Positions 7,903 through 17,243 are shown, counted from the stretch's first letter. The stretch is DNA of 35,109 nucleotides from Oscillospiraceae bacterium (GCA_902801295.1 CADCHN010000029.1:1-35109); one strand, 5' to 3'. Notes: generated from the sequence alone by a model not told the origin. Numbers and translations: made by a program.

Positions 7903-9126
7903 TTACCGAATCGGCTCTGTTTTCCAGCCGTAGTCCTCACAGGCTGTAATCGTTTCGCTGTTGGTATACAGCGTCTGTTCGCTGTCTGCCAGCAGCAGAT
8001 AGGCGATCGCCGCATCGCTGCCGGCCGCAGCGGCGCGCAGCGCCTCCGCGCCTGTGCAGTCCTGCAGCTGCAGGTTTTGATAACAGGCCGTCACCGGATC
8101 GTCTGCCACGACCATGGCGGCCAGCAGCAGATCACGGTATTCGCCGGAGGCCGGCAGCCAGGGATGGCGCACGCTTCCGTCCAGCTCGTAGTAGTCCGGC
8201 TCGCCCTCGCTGACGGCAAAGGCCCGCATGATACAGGCCGCGGTGCCGCCCGTCGCCGGGGTCACGGCCGCGGGCGTCACGCCCCCATCCGTCCGGCCGA
8301 AGAGGCGAAGCTCACCGCCGGGGTTGTCGGGCAAAATGAGTGTTACGCCGCTGGTCATGCTGAGGTAGCCCTGCCGATAGCCGGCGTTCAGCAGCACATC
8401 CGCCAGCAGGCGCAGCTCATAGGCGTCATGCAGCGCGCCGAGATCGAGGATCGGGCCCTCCTGCTCCAGCTCCCGCAGCAGCGCACGGTAACTCTCCGAA
8501 ACCTCGAGCCGCACGATGTGCTGTTCCTCGCTCACAATGCTCAGGTCAAAATTGCTCAGATCGTTCGTGGCCTCGCTCAGGTTCCGCAGCCGCTCCCGCT
8601 CCGTCTCATTGCGCAGCGGGTCAAAATCCTCGGGGTTGCTGAGCATGCGGATGTCCTGCCAGGCGCTGCTCAAGGCGCCGGCATACATATTATAGCCATT
8701 CTGTTCGAGCGTCTTTTCCTTCGCGTCGAGCAGCGTGCGATAGAGCTCCTCGCTAATCGCCAGGTCCTCGCCGATGTGCGCGTTGAGTGAGGCGAGGTTT
8801 GTCATGTCCTCGTATTCGTTTTCCGCATCCAGCAGCTTGTATACGCGCAACAGCGTGGGCGAATACAGTGCCTTGAGCTCGTTGACGGCCTTCTTGATCC
8901 CGTCGCTGCCGCCGGTGAAATAATACTGAAAGCTGATGTCTTTCGCATACAGCAGGGCCTCTTCAGCTGGGGCGGCCTCGATGGTCTGATAGCCGGGCTC
9001 TTTGCGACCGATGCGCGTGACGCCGTAGGTGATCGAGCCGACGGCCACGATGAGCGCCAGCACGAAGGCAATGACGCGCAGCCAGAGGTGATCGGCGCTC
9101 GGTGTGATTTGTTCTTGCTTACTCAT
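7903..9126 (-). CDS. Membrane-anchored protein, probable divergent ApbE (FMN transferase)-like fold
   Basis: 407 residues. One transmembrane segment at about 15-36 suggests an N-in/C-out anchor with an external domain. The middle and C-terminal parts follow the order of ApbE flavin transferases: a YNMYAGALSSAW stretch with FDP, then LDLGALHDAYELRLLADVLL (compare the family's DLGG-I-A-KGYA-D-A), a weak HP-SGEY in place of H-x-x-D-P-x-TG, and VVADDPVTACYQ where ApbE has T-x-AD. The canonical GG, TG and AD residues are missing, so catalysis is doubtful. No good Shine-Dalgarno site precedes the ATG, and a strong hairpin (9139-9170) lies only 12 bases upstream. The family call is my alignment by eye; an unrelated fold is possible. 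Confidence 0.6.
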   Translation of the reverse strand: MSKQEQITPSADHLWLRVIAFVLALIVAVGSITYGVTRIGRKEPGYQTIEAAPAEEALLYAKDISFQYYFTGGSDGIKKAVNELKALYSPTLLRVYKLLDAENEYEDMTNLASLNAHIGEDLAISEELYRTLLDAKEKTLEQNGYNMYAGALSSAWQDIRMLSNPEDFDPLRNETERERLRNLSEATNDLSNFDLSIVSEEQHIVRLEVSESYRALLRELEQEGPILDLGALHDAYELRLLADVLLNAGYRQGYLSMTSGVTLILPDNPGGELRLFGRTDGGVTPAAVTPATGGTAACIMRAFAVSEGEPDYYELDGSVRHPWLPASGEYRDLLLAAMVVADDPVTACYQNLQLQDCTGAEALRAAAAGSDAAIAYLLLADSEQTLYTNSETITACEDYGWKTEPIR

Positions 9127-9138
9127 AGCTGAAACATG

Positions 9139-9170
9139 AAAAAACGAACCGCGGCTGCGGTTCGTTTTTT
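9139..9170. terminator. Bidirectional terminator after oppF
   Basis: Arms 9139-9152 and 9157-9170 form a perfect 14-bp stem with a GGCT loop and A6/T6 flanks. It lies just after the oppF stop (9183) on the minus strand and only 12 bases before the start codon of the next minus-strand gene, so it would also limit read-through into that gene. Confidence 0.9.
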
Positions 9171-9182
9171 CTTCTCCGTAAA

Positions 9183-10130
9183 TTACTCGCCGAAGCGTAT
9201 CTTCTTGTACTTTTCGATCTCGCTGGGGCTGCCGAAGACCTGGTGGCCGTTGCCGATGTCCACCAGAGAAGGCTTCTCGACCGAATAGTCATGCAGCTCG
9301 GAAGGATTGTAGACAAAGAGCTTCTTTTCCTTCTCGATGATCGGATCGGGGATCGGGATCGCGGAAATCAGAGACTTGGTGTAGGGGTGCAGCGGGTAGG
9401 CAAACAGCTCCTCCGTCTCGGCGATTTCCATGATGCGGCCCTTGTAGATAACCACGATACGGTCGCTGATGAAGCGGACGATGGACAGGTCGTGCGCGAT
9501 GAACAGATAGGTCAGGCCGCGCTCCTGCTGGAACTTTTTGAGCAGGTTCAGCACCTGGGCGCGGATGGACACGTCCAGCGCGGAGATCGGCTCGTCAGCC
9601 ACGATGAACTCGGGCTCCATGACGATCGAACGGGCCAGGCCGACACGCTGCCGCTGGCCGCCGGAGAACTCATGCGGATAGCGGGTCAGATGCTCGGGCA
9701 GCAGGCCGACATCCTTGACGATCTTCTCGATCTTGGCGATGCGGTCCTTGTCGTCCTTATACAGGTGGAAGTTGTACAGGCCCTCGGAGATGATGTACTC
9801 AATGGTGGCGCGCTCGTTCAGCGAGGCGGCGGGGTCCTGGAAAATCATCTGGATCTTGCGGATGACCTCGCGGTCGTCCTTGCGGGAGAGCTTGCCGGAG
9901 ATCTTCTTGCCGTCGTAGTAGATGGCGCCGGCAGAGCAGGGGTTGATTCTCACGATGGCACGGCCGATCGTTGTTTTGCCGGAGCCGGACTCGCCCACCA
10001 GCGAGAGGGTCTCGCCCTTGTAGATGTCAAAGCTGACGTTGTCGACAGCCTTGAAGGCCTTTTTGCCGCGGCCAAAGACGACGTCCAGATTCTGGATTGA
10101 GAGCAGTACTTTCTTTTCGTTCGTATCCAT
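9183..10130 (-). CDS. oppF: Oligopeptide ABC transporter ATP-binding subunit OppF
   Basis: 315 residues, normal for OppF/DppF. Walker A GESGSGKT lies at 46-53, the Q-loop FQDP near 94, the signature [10 protein letters not shown] near 150, and Walker [11 protein letters not shown] near 175. The C-terminal extension [17 protein letters not shown] is the peptide-transporter NBD tail. It pairs with OppD on the cytoplasmic face to drive peptide import. It is the last gene of the opp operon, 11 bases after oppD, and a strong hairpin follows. Confidence 0.95.
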   Translation of the reverse strand: MDTNEKKVLLSIQNLDVVFGRGKKAFKAVDNVSFDIYKGETLSLVGESGSGKTTIGRAIVRINPCSAGAIYYDGKKISGKLSRKDDREVIRKIQMIFQDPAASLNERATIEYIISEGLYNFHLYKDDKDRIAKIEKIVKDVGLLPEHLTRYPHEFSGGQRQRVGLARSIVMEPEFIVADEPISALDVSIRAQVLNLLKKFQQERGLTYLFIAHDLSIVRFISDRIVVIYKGRIMEIAETEELFAYPLHPYTKSLISAIPIPDPIIEKEKKLFVYNPSELHDYSVEKPSLVDIGNGHQVFGSPSEIEKYKKIRFGE

Positions 10131-10141
10131 GTGCCGCCTCC

Positions 10142-11938
10142 TTACGCTTCCAAGTCCACATAGGTCTTGGAGATCTTTTCGTGCAGATTCTGGATGTTGG
10201 CCGGGGGCTCCACCTTCGGGGCGCGGGGATCCAGCAGCCAGGTCTTGGCGAAGTGAGTCTCGCTGATCTGGAACATGGGCGGCTCCTCCTGCAGGTCGAT
10301 CGCCATGGCATACTGGCTTCTGGGAGCGAAGGCGTCGCCGACGATCTTATTGTACAGGGAAGGCGGGGTGCCGGGGATGGAGAAGAGGTCGGTGCCCTTT
10401 TCGCACAGCTGCGGCAGCGAGCTCAGCAGAGCCCAGGTGTAGGGGTGCCGCGGCTCGTAGAAGATCTCTTCCACGGTGCCGATCTCGACGATCTGCCCGC
10501 CGTAGAGCACGGCCACGCGCTCGGCCACGTTGGCCACAACGCCCAGGTCGTGGGTGATATAAACCGTCGTAAAGCCTAGCTCGCGCTGCAGATCCTTGAT
10601 CAGGCGGATGATCTGTGCCTGGATCGTCACGTCCAGCGCGGTGGTCGGCTCGTCGCAGATGAGGATCTTGGGCTGGCAGGAGAGCGCGATCGCGATGACG
10701 ATACGCTGTCTCATACCGCCGGAATACTCAAAGGGATAGTCGTCAAAGCGCTTCTCCGGGTCGGGGATGCCAACCTTGCCCATGATGTCGATGGTGCGCG
10801 CGCGGGCCTCGGCGTCGGAGCAATTCTGATGCTTCTTGATGACCGTCATGATCTGCTTGCCGATGGTGATGACGGGGTTGAGCGAGGTCATCGGGTCCTG
10901 GAACACGGTGGCGATGCGGCAGCCGCGGATTTTCTGCCAGTCCTTGGTGTACTTGATCTTCGCGCAGTCGATGATCGCGGTGCCGTGCAGGGTCTCGGTT
11001 TCTTTTTCGTAGGACTCATATTGCACACGGAAGCCCACGTGGTCGAAGACCGCGTTGAGAATCTCGGGATTCTTCAGGTCTTCGCCCAGGCACATGGCCG
11101 TTTTGAAGTCCTTTTTCATTTTGGTCAGGAACAGGATCTTATCCTTCAGCGGATAGCGGCCGAAGGAAAGCAGGATCTCATAGCCGATGATCTTGTTGCG
11201 CTCGAGGACCTCGTCCGTGAGGCCGTAGGGATTATCCGCCTTGTCCGGCGTCTTGATCTTCTGCTCTCTTTTTGCCTCCAGATCCGCCAGCGCCTTTTTG
11301 TCGGCCTCAACCTTTGCCTGATTGCCCTTATAGGCGGCGGTGCGGCTCTTCACCAGCTGGTCGCGTTCCTTCTCGATCGCTTCGCGCTTTTCTTTCAGGC
11401 CCTTGATCTCGTTCTCGAGCGAGGCGTACTCCGCCGCGTCTGCCTTGCGGTCCAGGGTCCAGAGATAGTTGGTCTTGTCGACGATCGTGTCGCTGACTTC
11501 CTTGACGCGCAGCTTGAAATCCGCTTCCTCCTCCATGGTGATGGACTTGGACTGCTGGATCTGCTGCTTTTTCTCCTGAATGGCCCGGAATTCCGCCGCG
11601 CCGCGCTCCAGCGGAGAGAGCTTGTTGAGCATGTCGGTGGCGTAGTTCAGCAGGCGGCGGTTGCCCGGCGTCAGCTTGACGTCGGTCTTGGAGATCTCAT
11701 CGTCCGAGAAAATGATGCTGCCCTGCGGGATAAAGCCGTTGGAATCGAGCATACCGGCGAAGGTCTTGGTCAGCACCGACTTGCCGGAGCCGGACTCGCC
11801 GACGATCGCAAGAGCCTCGTTTTCGTAGATGTCGAGCGAGACGTTGCGGATGGCCGTAAGGATACGGCCGCGCACGTTGAACTTGACTTCCACATTTTTC
11901 AGGGAGAGGAGAACTTTCTTTTCCTTGTTGTCGCTCAT
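10142..11938 (-). CDS. oppD: Oligopeptide ABC transporter ATP-binding subunit OppD with large internal insertion
   Basis: 598 residues, against about 330-350 for normal OppD. Walker A GESGSGKS is at 47-54, but the Q-loop FQDP is only at 346-349, so about 240 residues are inserted at roughly 85-328, after the first beta-strands of the NBD. The first part of the insert (about 100-230) is rich in K/E/A/Q and reads as a long coiled coil. The second part (about 237-325) is more mixed and may be a small folded domain. The signature YSGGMRQRI, Walker [11 protein letters not shown] and the tail [14 protein letters not shown] are intact, so ATPase function is expected. The gene lies in the opp operon, 12 bases after oppC. 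Confidence 0.92.
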   Translation of the reverse strand: MSDNKEKKVLLSLKNVEVKFNVRGRILTAIRNVSLDIYENEALAIVGESGSGKSVLTKTFAGMLDSNGFIPQGSIIFSDDEISKTDVKLTPGNRRLLNYATDMLNKLSPLERGAAEFRAIQEKKQQIQQSKSITMEEEADFKLRVKEVSDTIVDKTNYLWTLDRKADAAEYASLENEIKGLKEKREAIEKERDQLVKSRTAAYKGNQAKVEADKKALADLEAKREQKIKTPDKADNPYGLTDEVLERNKIIGYEILLSFGRYPLKDKILFLTKMKKDFKTAMCLGEDLKNPEILNAVFDHVGFRVQYESYEKETETLHGTAIIDCAKIKYTKDWQKIRGCRIATVFQDPMTSLNPVITIGKQIMTVIKKHQNCSDAEARARTIDIMGKVGIPDPEKRFDDYPFEYSGGMRQRIVIAIALSCQPKILICDEPTTALDVTIQAQIIRLIKDLQRELGFTTVYITHDLGVVANVAERVAVLYGGQIVEIGTVEEIFYEPRHPYTWALLSSLPQLCEKGTDLFSIPGTPPSLYNKIVGDAFAPRSQYAMAIDLQEEPPMFQISETHFAKTWLLDPRAPKVEPPANIQNLHEKISKTYVDLEA

Positions 11939-11950
11939 GATCTCTCCTCC

Positions 11951-12916
11951 TTACATATGCGTTCTGGGATCAGAGGCGTCCGCCAGATTCTGACCCAGAA
12001 GGTACAGGATAATGGTGATCGCAGAGGCGATGGCGACGGGAGGCCAGAAGGCCCAGGGGTAGGTCAGGAACGCTGTCTGTCCCTGCTGGATCATGCGGCC
12101 CAGGGAGGGCACCGAGGCGCTCAGGCCGACGCCGATGAAGCTCAGGAACACTTCCATCGAAATGTAGCTGGGCAGCTCGGTGGCCAGCAGCGTCACAATA
12201 ACGCTGGTGAGGAAGGGCAGGATGTTCTTGCTGATGACACGGTTGATCGGCGTGCCGAGGCAGCGGGAGGCCAGCGAGTACTCACGGTCACGGATGATCA
12301 TGACCTGGGTACGGAAGAAGTAGGCAATGCCCAGCCAGCCGGTGACGGTCAGCGCAAAGACAAACGGCCAGAAGCCGGAGCCGATAACGTAGACCAGCAC
12401 CGAGATCAGCAGGATGTAGGGGACGTTCGCGATGATGTTGTAGATGACCAGCATCACGGAGTCGAAGCGCTTGGAATAGCCCCAGATGGCGCCGACGATG
12501 ATACCGATGGTCATGTTGATGGCGGCGCAGGTCACAGCCAGCAGCAGTGAGGTCTTCGCCGAAGAGAAGATGCCGTACATGATGGAGTTGCCGAGCTGGC
12601 CGGTGCCGAGGCACCACTTGATGGGATTGTCGCCGAAATAGGCGATGGCCTGTCTGGGGTTCAGGTTGTAGGTCTTGGCGTCCAGCACGTTTTCATAGGT
12701 ATCATAGATCCAGAAGTTGGGCAGGATGAAAGACGCCAGGACGATGATGAGCAGCAGCGCGATCATCACGATGTTGCTCTTTTTGCGGAAGAACACGCGG
12801 AAGACGCTGCGCCAGTAGGAGTAACGCGGCGCGGTGATTTTTTCGGAAGAGATCTCATCCCGGTCAATGAAGCGGAAAAGTTCGGCGTTCTGAGAAGGAT
12901 TCTGATTGTTACTCAT
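11951..12916 (-). CDS. oppC: Oligopeptide ABC transporter permease OppC
   Basis: 321 residues. An N-terminal cytoplasmic stretch is followed by a first membrane helix near 50-70 and, after an external loop, by the BPD_transp_1 core of five helices. The coupling segment near SLASRCLGTPINRVISKNILP matches the EAA loop that contacts the ATPases. Its ATG overlaps the oppB stop by one base (TAATG), indicating translational coupling. It forms the membrane pore with OppB. Confidence 0.93.
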   Translation of the reverse strand: MSNNQNPSQNAELFRFIDRDEISSEKITAPRYSYWRSVFRVFFRKKSNIVMIALLLIIVLASFILPNFWIYDTYENVLDAKTYNLNPRQAIAYFGDNPIKWCLGTGQLGNSIMYGIFSSAKTSLLLAVTCAAINMTIGIIVGAIWGYSKRFDSVMLVIYNIIANVPYILLISVLVYVIGSGFWPFVFALTVTGWLGIAYFFRTQVMIIRDREYSLASRCLGTPINRVISKNILPFLTSVIVTLLATELPSYISMEVFLSFIGVGLSASVPSLGRMIQQGQTAFLTYPWAFWPPVAIASAITIILYLLGQNLADASDPRTHM

Positions 12917-14499
12917 TATCTTCCGCCTCCTTTGTCAGCGTTCAGGGAAATTCTCGGGTCATACTTGGCAAGCAGCACGTCGCCGAGGATCTGAGCGAGG
13001 ATGGACAGGGTCGTGTAGAAGACCGTGACAGCAACGATAACGCCGTTGTCGTGCGTGTTGATCGCCTGGGTCAGCAGACGGCCGACACCGGGCACGGAGT
13101 ACACCGTCTCGGTGATGATGGCGCCGGTCAGGCAGAAGAGGATGCTGGCCGGGATGCCGTGCACCAGGTAGATCATCGCGTTCTTGGAGATATGCGTGTT
13201 GAAGATCTCACGCTCGGACAGGCCCTGCGACCGGGCGAACTTGACGTAGTCGGAGTTCATCTGGTCGATCATGTAGCGCCGCATCCACTTCATCAGGTTG
13301 CCGATCTGCGGCAGGGCCAGCGAAATGGTCGGCAGAATGTAGGCAAGAACCTGCACTTCCGCATTGGCAAACTTATACGGCAGCTTGAAGAGCGTGGTGC
13401 CCAGCGCAGCAAACATAAAGATGTAGGCCAGAGAAGGCACCGACATGATAAAGATGATGTAGGCGTTGCCCAGCTTATCCGGCAGCTTATCCTTGCGGCG
13501 GGCGTTGAGCATACCGAGCGGCAGGCCGAGCGCATAGGCGATCGCCGTGGCGATGAGGCCGATGACGAAGGAGGTCTCAATCATGCTCATGCCGCTGCGG
13601 TTATAGGTGTAAACCGTATATTTGTCGGGGAACTGTTCCTTCTCCACGTCGCTGATGACGCCGGTGTTATAAGCCAGCGAGTGGAAGTTGATGGCAGTTT
13701 CCACGTACTCGTCAGTTCCCAGCTTGGCGGGATACTGCGTCAGTTTCGTGATGAGCTGGCCGGAGACAGGGGTGGAAATAACCGTCGTGATCTCCTGGCC
13801 GCGGTATCTGGTGAACGAGGTGCCCAGGTTCAGGTGCAGCCAGTTCTGATGGATGAAGGGGAAGCGTCCGTCAAAATACAGCTGGTATTTGTGCTGTGTG
13901 CCGGAGCCCACAATGGCAAAGAGGCCGGAATAGGGGTCCTTCTCAAAGCGGACATAGCGCTCCGTCAGCTCTGGATCTTGGACCATGTTCTTGTTCTCGG
14001 CCGTAATGAAGCCCTTGATGTAGTCAACCAGACGCCAGACGACGCTCTTCTCTTCGATCGCGATCAGATAGCCGGTGCCGCCGGGCTTGGTTTTGCCGGA
14101 TTTATACTTGATCGGTTCGAGATAACGGAGCTTGTAGCCCTGGCTGCCGTATTTCTCGATAAACTCCTGGACCGATTCGTTTTCTTTCCAATCACTCTTC
14201 TGAATGGCGGCCTTGTCAGAGATGAAAGTCTTTTCGGTCGAATAGTTTTCGCCGTAAATTGGCTCGTATTTGTTCTTCAGGAACGTGGTGTAGTCAATGT
14301 AATTCATATACCCGTACTTTCCGTACATGGTATATTCGTAGATGATTCGATCGTTGTTGCTCTTCTTGTTCCACACGTCGTCAGTCTGGAAAATAACCTT
14401 GCGATCAATAGCGGTGTATACCAGCAGCATAACGACCATCACGACGACGAGCAGGGAAAAAATAGAGAACAGAATACGCTTGAGCATGTATTTTCTCAT
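12916..14499 (-). CDS. oppB: Oligopeptide ABC transporter permease OppB (AmiC-like, large ectodomain)
   Basis: 527 residues, about 200 more than a typical OppB. Helix 1 spans about 9-30. A hydrophilic region of about 270 residues follows (31-305) before the permease core, whose helices start near 308. The EAA-type loop DYVKFARSQGLSEREIFN and the ending VLLAKYDPRIS are normal. Streptococcal AmiC has a similar large extracellular domain after helix 1, so this belongs to an Ami/Opp-type system. The ribosome-binding site is GGAAGGAAC, and a hairpin at 14512-14531 lies just upstream. It is separated from oppA by 274 bases containing an attenuating hairpin. Confidence 0.92.
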   Translation of the reverse strand: MRKYMLKRILFSIFSLLVVVMVVMLLVYTAIDRKVIFQTDDVWNKKSNNDRIIYEYTMYGKYGYMNYIDYTTFLKNKYEPIYGENYSTEKTFISDKAAIQKSDWKENESVQEFIEKYGSQGYKLRYLEPIKYKSGKTKPGGTGYLIAIEEKSVVWRLVDYIKGFITAENKNMVQDPELTERYVRFEKDPYSGLFAIVGSGTQHKYQLYFDGRFPFIHQNWLHLNLGTSFTRYRGQEITTVISTPVSGQLITKLTQYPAKLGTDEYVETAINFHSLAYNTGVISDVEKEQFPDKYTVYTYNRSGMSMIETSFVIGLIATAIAYALGLPLGMLNARRKDKLPDKLGNAYIIFIMSVPSLAYIFMFAALGTTLFKLPYKFANAEVQVLAYILPTISLALPQIGNLMKWMRRYMIDQMNSDYVKFARSQGLSEREIFNTHISKNAMIYLVHGIPASILFCLTGAIITETVYSVPGVGRLLTQAINTHDNGVIVAVTVFYTTLSILAQILGDVLLAKYDPRISLNADKGGGR

Positions 14500-14511
14500 G
14501 TTCCGTTCCTT

Positions 14512-14531
14512 CCGCCGGGTTCAGCCGGCGG
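14512..14531 (-). promoter_or_regulatory. Hairpin immediately upstream of oppB
   Basis: CCGCCGG (14512-14518) and CCGGCGG (14525-14531) form a 7-bp GC stem with a 6-base loop, ending 13 bases before the oppB ATG. There is no T-run on the minus strand, so it is more likely an mRNA-stabilising or translation-modulating structure than a terminator. Confidence 0.45.
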
Positions 14532-14699
14532 CACCCTCCTTTTCCTTGATTTGCCGACAATTACAGAAAGTGAAAAGCTAAGTTCCGTCTCCAAGCCTGG
14601 CCTGAAGACGTCCAGACGCCAAAAGCAGTTTTGTCAGTCCACTGCCGTTTGGAAAAAGAACTTAACTTTCCACTTTTGCCTGATTCGTTATGTATGAAA

Positions 14700-14729
14700 C
14701 ACATAGGAGGACTTGCGTCCCCCTATGTG
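14700..14729 (-). terminator. Intercistronic hairpin between oppA and oppB (attenuating terminator)
   Basis: Arms 14700-14712 and 14717-14729 pair over 13 positions with one mismatch or wobble, around a 4-base loop. The minus-strand tail is T-poor (TTTCATAC), so termination is probably partial. Such a hairpin after the binding-protein gene is the usual way to make binding protein in excess of the membrane complex. The remaining 180 bases up to oppB show no open frame or promoter that I can support. Confidence 0.65.
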
Positions 14730-14773
14730 CTTCAATCTTGTAGGGTGAACCTCGAAGGTTCTGCCTGAGAGGA

Positions 14774-16963
14774 TTAGAACAGGCCGATGACCTTGGTCAT
14801 GTAGCCAGCGCCCTCACCGGCGAAGGTGTCGAGGTAGGTGCAGGGATCGCCGAAGTCAGGACCCCAGCCGGAGCCGTAGAACATATCGAAGTTGCCGGCC
14901 TCGCCGTTGGCGGCGCGGTAGCCGCAAGCGTAGAAGTCTTCAGTGGTGGTGGCTTCGATCAGGTTCACGACGACGTTCTCAGCGCCGAGAGTGGCCTCAA
15001 CGGTCTGCTTGTAGGCCTGAGCCTGAGCAGTGTTGACTTCGCTGGTGCCGAGGTAAACAACGTCGATGTAGATGGGGAAGGTGACCAGGTCGCCCAGCTC
15101 AGCCTTGGCAGCCTCGAGAGCGGTGTTGGCAGCTTCAGCATTGTACCAGCCGTTGGTGGCGTCAGCAACCTTGATGGGAGAGCCGAACTGCTCGAGGTAG
15201 TACTGAACGATCTCGCCGAAGAAGGTGCCGGCCGGGAAGGTGTGGCCGTCTTCATCGGTGGTGTCCTCGCTCAGGGAGACGAACTCGGGGTGCGTGTACA
15301 TGTTGCGCAGGTTGGTGGCAGCCAGGTCTTCGCCACGGGAGACGGCGTTCATGGTCTGCTTATCCCACGCAAACTGCAGGGCCTTGCGGAAGTTCTGGTT
15401 GTTCAGAGCGGTGACGGTGTCAGCCTTCTGCTGCTCGGTCTTGGGAGAGGCGCAGGCGCCGGACTCCAGAGCGAAGGTGCCGCGGTTGAGGTTCAGGCCA
15501 CCGAAGTAGGTGGTGGAAGTGGTCTCGGAAACGTAGGCGTACTTGTCGAAGTTGCCGTCTTCCTTGGCCAGGTCGAGCAGACCGGAGGCGGCGGTCAGGC
15601 CGCAGCCGGCGTACACGCCGTTGACAACGTCATTGTAGAAAGCGGTCGGGTTGGAGCCATCGTCGAAGACCCACTTGATGCTGTTGAGGGTGACCTCGTC
15701 AGCCTTGTAGTAGCCGGGGTTCTTCACAACGAGGATCTCGGAGTCCTTCTGCAGCTTCTGGAGCAGGAAGGGTCCGCAGTAGACCTGAGAAGCGACGTCC
15801 TCAGACTTACCGAAGGTGTAAGCGTTGGTATCGGCAAAGGCCGCCTGGTACTCCTCACGGCCGTACACACCGCCGTGGGCTTCGTAGAAGCTCTCGCAGA
15901 TGGGCAGGAAGATGGAGTAGGTCAGCATGGTCATGAAGTAAGAGGTCGGAGCGACCAGGGTGACTTCCAGGGTGTAGTCGTCGATGGCCTTGTAGCCGAC
16001 TTCGTCGAAGGTGCCGCCGCTGAGGTACTCGGTGACGCCAACGATCACGCCGTCAACCAGCCAGTCAAGGCCGGCGTCGGTGTCGAGCATGTGATGGAAG
16101 CCGGCCTCAAAGTCGTGAGCCGTGACTTCGGCATACTCGGTGCCCTCGGAGGTGAACCACTTCACACCCTGACGGATGTGGAAGGTGTAGGTCAGACCGT
16201 CATCGGAGATGTCCCAGCTCTCGGCCAGGGCGGGCTGCATCTGGTTGAGGTTGTTGTACTGAACCAGGCCCTCGACCGTGTTGACGGTGATCTCAGTATC
16301 GGACTGAGAGGAGGTGTTCAGCCAGTCAATGGTGACAGGCGCGGTGGAGAAGGTCAGGACATAGGAGTCGAGCAGGTTGTGGCCCTTCTCGGTCAGGTAA
16401 GCGGCGGGATCGTACTCGCCCTCACCGGCGACAGCCTTGCCCCACAGCTCGAACAGGTCATCGCGCTCCTCGGGAGTCAGGAAGTCCTCAGAGATGACCA
16501 TACCGAAGAAGCGGTCGTCGTCGTTGCCCCACTGGACGTAAGGAACGGTACGGGGAGCGACACGGGAGATGGTGTAGGCGCCGCCCTGGGTGGTGTTGGG
16601 CTGCATGACGCCGGAGTCGAGCAGGTAAGCCTCGGCCTTGCCTTCGAGCACGAAGCGCTCGTCGTTGGTCTCGGCTTCCTTGGCAGCGGCCATCAGAGCC
16701 TCGTAGTTGCCGAGGGCACCCTCGTAGATGTCCTCGTCGTCGCCGCGGACATAGTTGCCTTCGGCGTCGAGCTCACTGACGTAGCCCTGGTATCCTTCGG
16801 GCTCAGCGGGCTCCTCGGGGGTGGTGGGCTCCTCAACGGGAGTCTCATCGACCGGAGTCTCATCCACGACGGGCTGCTCGGGAGCAGCGGGCGTGGTGTT
16901 GCCGCAGGCAGCCAGGCTGATGATCATCATCAGCGCCAGAAGCATTGCAACAAACTTCTTCAT
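14774..16963 (-). CDS. oppA: Peptide-binding lipoprotein OppA/AmiA-type, apparently circularly permuted
   Basis: 729 residues. A lipoprotein signal peptide ends LAAC (Cys20), followed by a P/E/T/V-rich tether (about 21-56). Residues about 80-175 (from YEALMAAAKEAETNDERF through AEAYLLDSG, TISRVAPRTVPY and a PEERDDLFELW end) resemble the C-terminal segment of AmiA/OppA proteins. Residues about 200-270 (YVLTFSTAPVTIDWLN, LAESWDISDDGLTYTFHIR) are the usual N-terminal start of lobe I. The protein ends at SGWGPDFGDPCTYLDTF and YMTKVIGLF, where normal homologues continue for about 100 residues. The C-terminal subdomain therefore seems to have moved to the N-terminus. Function: captures extracellular oligopeptides for OppBCDF. 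GGAGG ribosome-binding site. First gene of the operon. Confidence 0.9.
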   Translation of the reverse strand: MKKFVAMLLALMMIISLAACGNTTPAAPEQPVVDETPVDETPVEEPTTPEEPAEPEGYQGYVSELDAEGNYVRGDDEDIYEGALGNYEALMAAAKEAETNDERFVLEGKAEAYLLDSGVMQPNTTQGGAYTISRVAPRTVPYVQWGNDDDRFFGMVISEDFLTPEERDDLFELWGKAVAGEGEYDPAAYLTEKGHNLLDSYVLTFSTAPVTIDWLNTSSQSDTEITVNTVEGLVQYNNLNQMQPALAESWDISDDGLTYTFHIRQGVKWFTSEGTEYAEVTAHDFEAGFHHMLDTDAGLDWLVDGVIVGVTEYLSGGTFDEVGYKAIDDYTLEVTLVAPTSYFMTMLTYSIFLPICESFYEAHGGVYGREEYQAAFADTNAYTFGKSEDVASQVYCGPFLLQKLQKDSEILVVKNPGYYKADEVTLNSIKWVFDDGSNPTAFYNDVVNGVYAGCGLTAASGLLDLAKEDGNFDKYAYVSETTSTTYFGGLNLNRGTFALESGACASPKTEQQKADTVTALNNQNFRKALQFAWDKQTMNAVSRGEDLAATNLRNMYTHPEFVSLSEDTTDEDGHTFPAGTFFGEIVQYYLEQFGSPIKVADATNGWYNAEAANTALEAAKAELGDLVTFPIYIDVVYLGTSEVNTAQAQAYKQTVEATLGAENVVVNLIEATTTEDFYACGYRAANGEAGNFDMFYGSGWGPDFGDPCTYLDTFAGEGAGYMTKVIGLF

Positions 16964-17243
16964 TTTTTGTCCTCCTTAATGGATTTTTGATTTGAACAGG
17001 CCCCTCGGGGGGGCGAAGTTCACAAAATCGAAAGGCGCGTCTCTCCGCGCTGTCGGGGGAATGATCCGCGATATGGTTCGGCGGTTTGGAAATGGTACAA
17101 ATTTCCTATCGTTTCATTTCATACAAGGATTTTACCATACAGCGCGGGAAAGTGCAAGCCCTTTTAAATCGCGAAAGTTGATTATTGACAATTTCGCAGT
17201 AAAACAGCAGTCGATTTTTGGATGATTTTGTCAAACATACAAC
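16964..17243 (-). promoter_or_regulatory. oppA leader and promoter region (non-coding)
   Basis: No gene is apparent on either strand. It contains the oppA ribosome-binding site (16970-16975), a short GC hairpin near 17000-17015 (GCCCC/GGGGC) and a promoter-like pair on the minus strand: TTGCAC (17157-17152), 17 bases, TAAAAT (17134-17129). That predicts a leader of about 155 bases, long enough for regulation, but no known riboswitch or T-box is recognisable. Confidence 0.5.
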
